Positions 51,975 to 59,586 of a DNA stretch of 64,000 bases are shown here, one piece after another. Source of the DNA: Chitinophaga alhagiae. Its GTDB lineage: Bacteria > Bacteroidota > Bacteroidia > Chitinophagales > Chitinophagaceae. The stretch lies in contig NZ_QXMH01000002.1 in the NCBI RefSeq assembly GCF_003568665.1, positions 1,178,001 to 1,242,000 of the forward strand. The letters run 5' to 3'. The notes below the pieces were generated by a model that did not search any database, was not told the origin of the DNA, and worked only from the letters and a program-made list of their open reading frames with translations. Position 1 is the first letter of the stretch. Each line of letters starts with the position of its first letter. The translations under genes were made by a program, and so were the position numbers.

Positions 51975-52952
51975 ATGAACTTCAGAATGACCTTCCCGGT
52001 AGCGCCGCTGGAACCTTCCGTGCAGTATGCGGACAAATTGTTGATGACAGGCTCCTGCTTTGCTGAAGAAATAGGCGGCCGCATGCAGCAGCACAAGTTC
52101 AACGTGCTGGTAAACCCCAACGGCATCCTGTTCAACCCGCTGAGCATTGCCCAAAGCCTGCAAGGTTATATGGACGGGCGGCCTTACACCGCGGCAGACC
52201 TCTTTATGCATGAAGACCTCTGGCATAGCTGGGACCATCATTCCCGTTTCTCCGGCCCGGACGGGGAGGCCGTGCTGGCAAACATCAACGCGTCTCGGGC
52301 CGCGGCAAGCCGGCGGCTGCAAGAAGCAGACTGGCTGGTGATCACCCTCGGTTCGGCGTATGTGTACGTGTTGAAAGAAACCGGTAACATGGTGGCCAAT
52401 TGCCATAAAGTACCCGAAGCATCGTTCTACAAAAAACTGTTGTCTGCAGACGAGATCATTGCCGCGCTGGACAATATGATGCATCGCCTGTTCTTCTCCA
52501 ACCGCCAGGTCAACATCCTGTTCACCGTGAGCCCCGTGCGGTACGCGCGGGATGGCGTGGTGGAAAACAACCTGAGCAAGGCCATCCTGCTGCAGGCCGT
52601 GCATCACCTCGTCAATAAATTTGACCGGCTGTTTTACTTCCCCGCCTATGAGCTGGTGATAGACGATCTGCGGGATTACCGTTTTTATAAAGAAGACCTG
52701 GTACACCCCAATGAGCTGGCCATTCAATACGTATGGCAGCATTTCACCGCCGCCTGCCTGCACCCCGATGCGCAGCAGCTGGAAAAACAGGTGGCAGACA
52801 TTCTCCGCGCGCGGCAGCACCGCCCATTCAACCCGCAAACACCGCAGCACCGGCAGTTCCTGGCCGCGTATGCCAAAAAGGTGGACGCGCTGGCCGCGGC
52901 GCACCCATACCTGGACATGAGCGGGGAGCGGGCGTATTTCAGCGGGCAATAA
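51975..52952 (+). CDS. GSCFA domain protein
   Basis: The family motif appears as MTGSCFAEEIGGRMQQHKF near residue 25, with VNPNGILFNPLSIAQSL, ITLGSAYVY, VSPVRYARDGVVENNLSKAIL and FYFPAYELVIDDLRDYRFYKEDLVHP further on. That matches the GSCFA family (PF08885), an SGNH-hydrolase-like group in Bacteroidota and proteobacteria: Ser in GSCF, Asp/His in DLVHP. Cytosolic; the substrate is unknown. Confidence 0.9.
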   Translation: MNFRMTFPVAPLEPSVQYADKLLMTGSCFAEEIGGRMQQHKFNVLVNPNGILFNPLSIAQSLQGYMDGRPYTAADLFMHEDLWHSWDHHSRFSGPDGEAVLANINASRAAASRRLQEADWLVITLGSAYVYVLKETGNMVANCHKVPEASFYKKLLSADEIIAALDNMMHRLFFSNRQVNILFTVSPVRYARDGVVENNLSKAILLQAVHHLVNKFDRLFYFPAYELVIDDLRDYRFYKEDLVHPNELAIQYVWQHFTAACLHPDAQQLEKQVADILRARQHRPFNPQTPQHRQFLAAYAKKVDALAAAHPYLDMSGERAYFSGQ

Positions 52953-53022
52953 CGGGCGCAACAAGTCGCATTTCACCTTAAGTATGTCGTAACCGCACCG
53001 CTTCTCCCCAAAGCGCTTCCCT

Positions 53023-53030
53023 TACTTTTG
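53023..53030 (+). promoter_or_regulatory. -7 promoter element for DUF1801 gene
   Basis: TACTTTTG fits TAnnTTTG, 23 bp before the ATG; the -33 region is poor. Confidence 0.45.
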
Positions 53031-53053
53031 TGTATACAAAAACACAGTATCAC

Positions 53054-53398
53054 ATGAACCAGGAAGTAACGGCCTATATTCAGAAATTACCCAAATGGCA
53101 AGTAGCAGTAGCGGAAACGCTGCGTAAAATGATCCATACAACCATTCCGGGAGTGGAGGAGCGCTTGCAATACGGCAAGCCTCACTACCTGAAGAACGGC
53201 CACTATGCCGCCGTTGTACATGCGGCCAAAGACAAGTTGTCTTTTATGCTTTTTAATGCCACTGCGTTGCCGGAGATCAAGGGGTATTTTAAATCCATGT
53301 CAGGCCCCGAACGCAAAACGGCTACCATCACCGAAGGGCAGGAAGTAGACTACAAGCAGTTGGGCGATTTCCTGAAAAAGACCAGCGCATCACTATAA
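53054..53398 (+). CDS. DUF1801 (YdhG-like) protein
   Basis: A 114-residue protein with the DUF1801 pattern: LPKWQVAVAETLRKMIHTTIPGVEERLQYGKPHYLKNGHYAAVVHAAKDKLSFMLFNA. The ATG of MNQEVTAY is chosen because it follows a TAnnTTTG element at the proper distance. Related in fold to the N-terminal half of the protein at 15835-16431. Function not established. Confidence 0.85.
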   Translation: MNQEVTAYIQKLPKWQVAVAETLRKMIHTTIPGVEERLQYGKPHYLKNGHYAAVVHAAKDKLSFMLFNATALPEIKGYFKSMSGPERKTATITEGQEVDYKQLGDFLKKTSASL

Positions 53399-53403
53399 AA
53401 TAA

Positions 53404-53435
53404 AAAGGCCGCCTCCTGCAACAGGGGCGGCCTTT
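53404..53435. terminator. Bidirectional terminator
   Basis: AAAGGCCGCC (53404-53413) and GGCGGCCTTT (53426-53435) pair perfectly, with A- and T-rich flanks, between the convergent DUF1801 and MFS genes. Confidence 0.88.
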
Positions 53436-53452
53436 GATAGTCTTCAGGAGGC

Positions 53453-54958
53453 TTACACCTCGGGCACTTCGGCATATCCGTCTGCCGTTTTCTTTTCCTT
53501 GATAAATATCACGCCCACCACCAGGCAGATCAGCGCAATGGCCACGGGGTATACCAGCCCCGCCAGGTGATTCCCTGTTTTCTGCACCATCAGCGTGGCA
53601 ATAGCCGGCAGCAGGCCGCCAAACACGCCGTTGCCAATGTGGTACGGCAGGCTCATGGACGTGTAGCGGATGCGCGTGGGGAACAGTTCCACCAGGAATG
53701 CGGCAATGGGGCCGTATACCATGGTCACGAATATTACCTGTATCAATACCAGCACGATCAGCCAGATGAGGTTGTTGGTGCCTACTTTCACTTCTTTTTT
53801 TACTTCTTTCTTGTCTTTTGTGATGGTGGTCACTTCCTTCACTACGGTACTGTCAGAATAAGTGCGCACCTTGGTGGACTTTTCAAGCGTGGTGCCGTCT
53901 TCCAGCGGGGTGATGGTGCTTTCTACCCGGTACATGGCCGTCACTTCCTGCTTGGCGGAAAGATCTACCGTTTTGTCCATCGCATTGTAAATGGGAAAGT
54001 ACGCCAACGCGGCAATGAGCATGCCCATCATCATGATCTTTTTCCGGCCTATCTTGTCAGACAGGTGGCCGAAGTAAATGAAGAAGGGGGTGCCGATGAG
54101 CAGCGCCACGGCAATGATCACATTGCTCTGCACAAACTCTATGTGCATGGTGCTTTGCAAAAAGGAGAGGGCATAGAACTGGCCGGTGTACCATACCACG
54201 CCCTGGCCCATGGCCGCGCCGAAGAGCGCCAGCAGTACCAGTTTCAGGTTTTCCTTATTGCCAAAGCTCTCTTTGAGCGGGTTCTTGGACGTTTTGCCTT
54301 CTTTTTTCAGCTGGGTGAACAGCGGGGACTCCTGCAGCTTGATACGGATGTAATAACTCATCATTACCAGGAAGATGCTCAGCCAGAAAGGGATACGCCA
54401 GCCCCAGTCGTTAAACGACTCCGCGCTCATGGTGGTGCGGGTAACCAGTATTACGCCGAGAGATACGAACAGGCCCAGCGTGGCGGTGGTCTGAATAAAG
54501 CTGGTGTAATAGCCGCGGCGGTGGGCAGGGGAGTGTTCCGCCACATAGGTGGCCGCGCCGCCGTACTCTCCACCCAGCGCAAGGCCCTGGGCCAGGCGCA
54601 GTATCAGCACCAGTATGGGCGCTACCAGGCCAATGGTCTTGTATCCCGGAATAAGGCCGATGGCAAAGGTAGAACCGCCCATGATGAGCAGCGTGAGCAG
54701 GAAAGTGTATTTCCTTCCCACCATGTCACCCAGCCGGCCAAATACGATGGCGCCAAACGGGCGCACAATGAAACCCACTGCAAAAGTGGCCAGGGTGGCT
54801 ATATACGCAAGGGTAGGGTTGCTGTCCGGAAAGAATTTTTCAGACAGTATCAGCGAGAGGCTGCCGAAAATATAGAAGTCGTACCATTCTATCAATGTTC
54901 CGGCAGAAGATGCGAATATCACCTGCCAGATGTTCTGATGCTGTTTCGTGGAGCTCAT
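53453..54958 (-). CDS. MFS transporter, metabolite:H+ symporter (ProP/KgtP-like) group
   Basis: Twelve membrane helices with the MHS signatures: SSAGTLIEWYDFYIFGSL, GRLGDMVGRKYTFLLTLLIMG (motif A) and RLAQGLALGGEYGGAATYVAEH. Family members take up dicarboxylates, osmolytes or aromatic acids. An unusual hydrophilic insert of about 70 residues (327-396), rich in Lys, Thr and Val (TVVKEVTTITKDKKEVKKEV), lies between helices 8 and 9, making the protein about 500 residues instead of 430-440. The insert is probably periplasmic. Confidence 0.92.
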   Translation of the reverse strand: MSSTKQHQNIWQVIFASSAGTLIEWYDFYIFGSLSLILSEKFFPDSNPTLAYIATLATFAVGFIVRPFGAIVFGRLGDMVGRKYTFLLTLLIMGGSTFAIGLIPGYKTIGLVAPILVLILRLAQGLALGGEYGGAATYVAEHSPAHRRGYYTSFIQTTATLGLFVSLGVILVTRTTMSAESFNDWGWRIPFWLSIFLVMMSYYIRIKLQESPLFTQLKKEGKTSKNPLKESFGNKENLKLVLLALFGAAMGQGVVWYTGQFYALSFLQSTMHIEFVQSNVIIAVALLIGTPFFIYFGHLSDKIGRKKIMMMGMLIAALAYFPIYNAMDKTVDLSAKQEVTAMYRVESTITPLEDGTTLEKSTKVRTYSDSTVVKEVTTITKDKKEVKKEVKVGTNNLIWLIVLVLIQVIFVTMVYGPIAAFLVELFPTRIRYTSMSLPYHIGNGVFGGLLPAIATLMVQKTGNHLAGLVYPVAIALICLVVGVIFIKEKKTADGYAEVPEV

Positions 54959-55057
54959 AAAGTCAAATTGTTATCCCGAAAAGATAGAAAAATACTTTAA
55001 TAATTTATGCATCCCCAAAATCCTTTATCTTTATTAATATAAGGACAGTTAAGCCGC

Positions 55058-57283
55058 ATGCATCGAATTTTTCTTATTCTTATCCTGCTAATTTTCACCT
55101 ATCCCTCTAGCCTATACGCCCAGAGACCCGGTGTAGGGCTTACTTTGAGCGGAGGCGGGGCCAAGGGGCTGGCGCACATCGGCATCCTGCAGGCCATAGA
55201 CAGCGCGGGCCTGAAGATAGACTATGTGACCGGCACCAGCATGGGCAGCATTGTAGGCGGTCTGTATGCCATCGGCTATTCCGGAGATTCCATTGAGCAC
55301 ATGGCCCGCAAGCTGGACTGGAGCTCCCTGTTTTCCAACCAGCCCACCATGGACGATATCAGTTTCGAGGAACGTGCAGAATACAACCGCTATATGGTGG
55401 AGGTGCCCTTTGAGTACGGCAAGCCCAAGCTCACTTCCGGCGTTATTTCCGGGCAGCAGCTCTGGCTGGAGCTGGCCACCATGTGCTGGCCCGTGCGGGA
55501 TGTGAAAGACTTTTCCAGATTCAGCATCCCCTTCAAATGTATTGCAACAGACGTGGCCACCGGAGAAATTGTAACGCTTGACAGCGGGGAGCTGGTATCG
55601 TGTATGCGTGCCAGTATGGCCATCCCCTCCGTGTTCACCACCGTGAAGATAGACGGCCGTAAACTGGTAGATGGCGGGGTGGTGCGCAATTTTCCCACCA
55701 TCACGGCCAAAGAGATGGGGGCAGACATCATCATCGGCTCCAGCGTAAGCGGTGGCCTGGCCAAGGCAGATGAACTGGTAACGCCCATCGATATTATTTA
55801 CCAGCTGGGATTTTATAAAGACGCGGAAGATTTCAAGGAAGCCCGCAAGATAACGGACATTTACATTGAGCCCAACCTGAAAGGCTACGGCGCCGCCAGT
55901 TTTGGCAGTGTAGACTCCATCATAGCGGTAGGCAAAAGGAAAGGCCGGGAAATGTACCCCGTTTTCAAACGCCTGGCAGACTCCCTCAATGCCCTTTACC
56001 CCCAGCTGCCTCCCCGCAGGAACCGGGTGCCCGTGGTACCGGATATAGAAATTGCGGACATCACCATCCGCGGGCTGGTGCATTCAGACGAGAAGTTTTT
56101 CCGCGGCAGGCTCAACCTCAAGCCCGGCGGCTGCTACACGCCGCAGAAAATACGGGAGGCGGTGGTGAACGTATACGGCACGCGTTTCTATAAACAGATC
56201 ACCTACCACCTGAACCCGCTGGGGTATGGTAAAAGCGAGCTGGAAATTGATGTGGAGGAAAACCCGCTCACCTACGTGAAATTTGCCCTGCACTATAATA
56301 CGTTCACTAACGTGAGCGCCATCATCAACATTACGCAGCGCAATTTCATAGTACCCAATTCCCGCGCTTACGTAACCGCCGCCATCAGTGAAAACCCGCG
56401 GCTGCGGGCGGAATATTTCAAATACCTGGGCCGCAAGCGCACCGTGGGTTTCGGCGTGGGGGCCTATTACGAGAACAACCCGCTCAACTACTACGACAAT
56501 TTCAAGAAAATACAGGAGTACCGCAACAAATACGCCGCGGTAGACATTCACCTGCAATACATGCTGAACCGGATAATGGCCGTGGGCGTGGGTACCCGCT
56601 GGGAGTACATCCGCCTCAAGCCCAGCCTGAGCCCGTATATAGAGGTAGACGGCAATACCAACCAGCTCAATTCCTTCTTCTATTATGGCCTCAGCACCAT
56701 TAACCGCAAGCTGTACCCCACGCGTGGCGCGGAGATCAAGCTGGAGGCCGGCGTGGTGCATAACCAGAACCCCACCTTTGCCATGCGCAATGCCGATGGT
56801 ACGGAACTGGACCTTGACAGCCTGGGCTTCCGGTTCAACAACTACCAGCGCGCTCTGCTGAAAATGAACTACTATTTCCCCATGGGGCGCAAAAACACCC
56901 TCAACCTGAACGCGTACGCCGGCGTGAGCTTTAATTACAACCAGGAGCTGGTGAACGATTTTTTTATTGGCGGTATTACCGACTTCAGCCGCAACCAGAT
57001 CCCCTTTGTAGGTTTATATGACGGGGAGATGAACACCTCTCACGTGGCATCTGTACAACTGGCCTGGCAACTGGAGGCGTTTAAGAACATATTCCTGATA
57101 CCCCGCGCCTCCGTGGCCACCTTTAATACGGACAGGCTGGTGGCGCCCAAAGGCAATTACCTGAGCGGTTACGGCATTACGCTTGGTTACAGCACCCGCC
57201 TGGGGCCGCTGGAGGGTACGCTGATGTACAGCGATCAGGCCAGGTACCTGAAGGCTTATGTGAATTTAGGGTTCCATTTCTAG
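55058..57283 (+). CDS. Patatin-like phospholipase with OMP85-type barrel (PlpD/type Vd-like)
   Basis: A signal peptide (ends LYAQ) is followed by a patatin domain: oxyanion GGGAKG (32-37), nucleophile Ser61 in GTSMG and Asp205 in VDGGVVRNFP. A POTRA-like region (about 320-400; IADITIRGLVHSDEKFFRGRLNLKPGG) and a C-terminal 16-strand-type barrel (400-741) end in AYVNLGFHF. This is the type Vd autotransporter plan, in which the lipase is delivered through or held by its own barrel. In Bacteroidota such proteins may stay attached to the outer membrane. Likely phospholipase A activity. Confidence 0.92.
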   Translation: MHRIFLILILLIFTYPSSLYAQRPGVGLTLSGGGAKGLAHIGILQAIDSAGLKIDYVTGTSMGSIVGGLYAIGYSGDSIEHMARKLDWSSLFSNQPTMDDISFEERAEYNRYMVEVPFEYGKPKLTSGVISGQQLWLELATMCWPVRDVKDFSRFSIPFKCIATDVATGEIVTLDSGELVSCMRASMAIPSVFTTVKIDGRKLVDGGVVRNFPTITAKEMGADIIIGSSVSGGLAKADELVTPIDIIYQLGFYKDAEDFKEARKITDIYIEPNLKGYGAASFGSVDSIIAVGKRKGREMYPVFKRLADSLNALYPQLPPRRNRVPVVPDIEIADITIRGLVHSDEKFFRGRLNLKPGGCYTPQKIREAVVNVYGTRFYKQITYHLNPLGYGKSELEIDVEENPLTYVKFALHYNTFTNVSAIINITQRNFIVPNSRAYVTAAISENPRLRAEYFKYLGRKRTVGFGVGAYYENNPLNYYDNFKKIQEYRNKYAAVDIHLQYMLNRIMAVGVGTRWEYIRLKPSLSPYIEVDGNTNQLNSFFYYGLSTINRKLYPTRGAEIKLEAGVVHNQNPTFAMRNADGTELDLDSLGFRFNNYQRALLKMNYYFPMGRKNTLNLNAYAGVSFNYNQELVNDFFIGGITDFSRNQIPFVGLYDGEMNTSHVASVQLAWQLEAFKNIFLIPRASVATFNTDRLVAPKGNYLSGYGITLGYSTRLGPLEGTLMYSDQARYLKAYVNLGFHF

Positions 57284-57285
57284 GG

Positions 57286-57885
57286 TCAATGCATCCTGTC
57301 TCCGCGTACTTTCAGGGTTTTGATCATGTCTGCTTCATAGGCCAGCCATTCCTGCCAGCGTTTTTTTACTTTTTCTTCCGGCAGGTATTCGTTGGCAAGG
57401 TCAATGAACAGGCGGTAGTGGCCCGCTTCTGACACCATGAACTTGTAGTAGAACTGGCGGAGGTAATCGTCTTCCAGCCCTTCGCTCAGCAAGCGGAAGC
57501 GCTCGCAGCTGCGGGCTTCAATAAGGGCAAATATCAGCAGCCTGTCCAGCAGCACATCCGCCGGTGAGCCGCCCTTCTGCTGAAAGGCCATGAGCGCGTT
57601 CACATAGTCATCTTTCCGCTGTTTGCCCAGTGTAAAGCCGCGTTTTTTCATTTCCGCCAGCACCTGCCTGAAATGCCCCCATTCCTCCGTTACAATGGGC
57701 GCCAGCTCTTCTACCAGCCGCTGTTTCTCCGGGTACCGCTGGATCAGGGATATGCAGGAGGTAGCCGCTTTCTGTTCACAAAAAGCATGATCTGTCAGCA
57801 CTTCTTCCAGCGAAATTGCGGCCAGGTCTACCCAACGCGGGTCTGTGGGTAACTTCAGGCCCAGTATTGAAACTTTACTGCTCAT
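57286..57885 (-). CDS. miaE: tRNA-(ms2io6A)-hydroxylase, MiaE
   Basis: A ferritin-like di-iron protein. Metal ligands occur in the expected order: Glu in EEVLTDHAFCEQKAA, EEWGHF (ExxH), Glu in IEARSCERF and SEAGHYRLF (ExxH). The start at MSSKVSILGL is preferred to a longer frame that overlaps the divergent gene's start region. MiaE hydroxylates 2-methylthio-N6-isopentenyladenosine at position 37 of tRNA. It converges with the patatin gene, 2 bp apart. Confidence 0.92.
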   Translation of the reverse strand: MSSKVSILGLKLPTDPRWVDLAAISLEEVLTDHAFCEQKAATSCISLIQRYPEKQRLVEELAPIVTEEWGHFRQVLAEMKKRGFTLGKQRKDDYVNALMAFQQKGGSPADVLLDRLLIFALIEARSCERFRLLSEGLEDDYLRQFYYKFMVSEAGHYRLFIDLANEYLPEEKVKKRWQEWLAYEADMIKTLKVRGDRMH

Positions 57886-57925
57886 ACGGTGTTGATATTG
57901 GAGCACAAAGTTATAGATTTGGACC

Positions 57926-59038
57926 ATGCAAAAGGAGGACTTTCTGGAAGCCGCCCTTCAGCGGCGGCGTGAGCAGCATGCGTTGCGGCAGCTGCGGTTG
58001 CCGGGGCACAAGGTAGACTTCTGTTCAAATGATTACCTGGGCCTGGCCCGCAGCGAGCGGGTGCAGGAAGAGGCGCTCACCATTTGCAGGCAGTTGCCGC
58101 AGGTACATGGCAGCGGCGGCTCCCGCCTGCTGGCCGGCAACTATGAGCTGGCGGAGAAAGCGGAAGAAGTGCTGGCCGCCTTTCACAATGCCCCCGCCGG
58201 CCTGCTTTACAACTCCGGTTACGATGCCAACCTGGGCCTCTTTTCCTGCGTACCGCAGAAAGGAGATACCATTGTATATGACCAGCTGATACATGCCTCC
58301 ATCAGGGACGGCATACGGTTGTCTGCCGCGCAGGCCCATTCTTTCCGGCACAACAGTCTCGAAGACCTGCATAAAAAACTGCAGGGCGCCACCGGCACGC
58401 GCACGTTTGTGGCTGTAGAGTCCGTGTATTCCATGGACGGTGACCTGGCGCCGCTGCAGGAGATCAGCGGCCTTTGCCGGCAGCACAACGCCCTGCTGAT
58501 AGTTGACGAGGCCCATGCCACCGGCGTAACGGGGCCAAAAGGAGAGGGGCTCGTACAGGCGTTGCAGTTAGAAGCCCATTGTTTTGCCCGCGTGCATACC
58601 TTTGGTAAAGCTGTTGGCTGCCACGGCGCCATTGTGCTCGGTTCAGCCGTATTGCGGCAGTACCTGGTCAATTTCTCCCGTTCCTTTATTTATACCACCG
58701 CGCTGCCGCCCCAGGCCGTGGCCGTAATACTGGCCGCTTACAGCATTTTTCCTGACATGCGGCAGGAACGGCAGCAGTTGCAGCAGCTTATACAGCAATT
58801 CAGGGCGGGCGTGCCCCCGGAGCGGCGGCTGGAGAGCGAAACGCCCATACAGGTGGTAATGGCCCCCGGCAATGAGGCCGCGCGCGGATTGGCACAGCGC
58901 TTGCAAGAAGCAGGGTTAGACGTGCGTGCCATCCTGCACCCCACGGTGCCCCGAGGAGGGGAACGGCTGCGGGTAGTACTGCATAGTTTTAATACAGAAA
59001 GCGAAGTAGCCCGGTTGACCGGAACTATTTTTACGTAA
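57926..59038 (+). CDS. bioF: 8-amino-7-oxononanoate synthase-like PLP enzyme (BioF/KBL family)
   Basis: An alpha-oxoamine synthase fold: VDFCSNDYLGLARSERV, GSGGSRLLAGNYELAEKAEE, DEAHATGVTGPKGEGL and PLP Lys228 in HTFGKAVGCHGA. At 370 residues it is slightly short but complete. BioF joins pimeloyl-ACP/CoA and alanine in biotin synthesis. No other bio gene is next to it, so a different acyl donor cannot be excluded. It is divergent from miaE with 40 bp between start codons. Confidence 0.85.
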   Translation: MQKEDFLEAALQRRREQHALRQLRLPGHKVDFCSNDYLGLARSERVQEEALTICRQLPQVHGSGGSRLLAGNYELAEKAEEVLAAFHNAPAGLLYNSGYDANLGLFSCVPQKGDTIVYDQLIHASIRDGIRLSAAQAHSFRHNSLEDLHKKLQGATGTRTFVAVESVYSMDGDLAPLQEISGLCRQHNALLIVDEAHATGVTGPKGEGLVQALQLEAHCFARVHTFGKAVGCHGAIVLGSAVLRQYLVNFSRSFIYTTALPPQAVAVILAAYSIFPDMRQERQQLQQLIQQFRAGVPPERRLESETPIQVVMAPGNEAARGLAQRLQEAGLDVRAILHPTVPRGGERLRVVLHSFNTESEVARLTGTIFT

Positions 59039-59085
59039 AAGGCGTATATTAACAATGATTTCTTCACCCTTCTAAAACTGTTTTT

Positions 59086-59577
59086 ATGGACATTCACCCT
59101 GTTTGGAAAAAAGTGTTGGAAGAGCTCGATATCTGTAGCTGGTACCACTCGTTGCTGGAAGAGTACCAGGGTACACCGGCCTTTGCAGACCATAGCATTA
59201 CGGAAGCACACGAAATGATCAGGGAGTTTGGGTACGAAAAAACGACCTATGATGCCAAAAGCGCCGTTTATACCGTAGAAGTGCTGGAAGAAGTGCGCAC
59301 CGTAAAGGGGCTTGGCTCCGGTATCGCCATTTCCCTGAAAGACGGGCTGATAGACGTGGCCATGGTATTTGACCTTGATCACGACGTGAAGGAAGGCGGC
59401 AAGCTGAACCGGCTGTGCGAAGTGTTGGGCCTCCCGCCATCTCCCGGTAAACCATCTTTCACCAACTACAAAGAGTTGTACGCCTTGCTGAAAAAGATCT
59501 TTACCAAGTATGACGAAATCAGCAACAAGGTAATAGACCTGTACCTGGAAGAGCCGGCCTCGCTGTCTCGCCTATAA
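59086..59577 (+). CDS. Conserved-type cytosolic protein of unknown function
   Basis: A 163-residue acidic protein without signal or membrane helix. It shows a helical N-terminus (HPVWKKVLEELDICSWYHSLLEEY), central strands (SAVYTVEVLEEVRTVKGLGSGIAISLKDGLIDVAMVFDLDH) and a helical C-terminus (YKELYALLKKIFTKYDEISNKVIDLYLEE). No family recognised. Codon use matches its neighbours, and it lies 9 bp before the penicillin acylase gene, supporting a real gene. Confidence 0.72.
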   Translation: MDIHPVWKKVLEELDICSWYHSLLEEYQGTPAFADHSITEAHEMIREFGYEKTTYDAKSAVYTVEVLEEVRTVKGLGSGIAISLKDGLIDVAMVFDLDHDVKEGGKLNRLCEVLGLPPSPGKPSFTNYKELYALLKKIFTKYDEISNKVIDLYLEEPASLSRL

Positions 59578-59586
59578 CCATGCTCT

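Noticed and set aside
53567..55000. 477-codon plus-strand frame opposite the MFS gene
   Set aside because: His/Gln/Arg-rich translation with no domain; the opposite strand encodes an evident 12-helix transporter.
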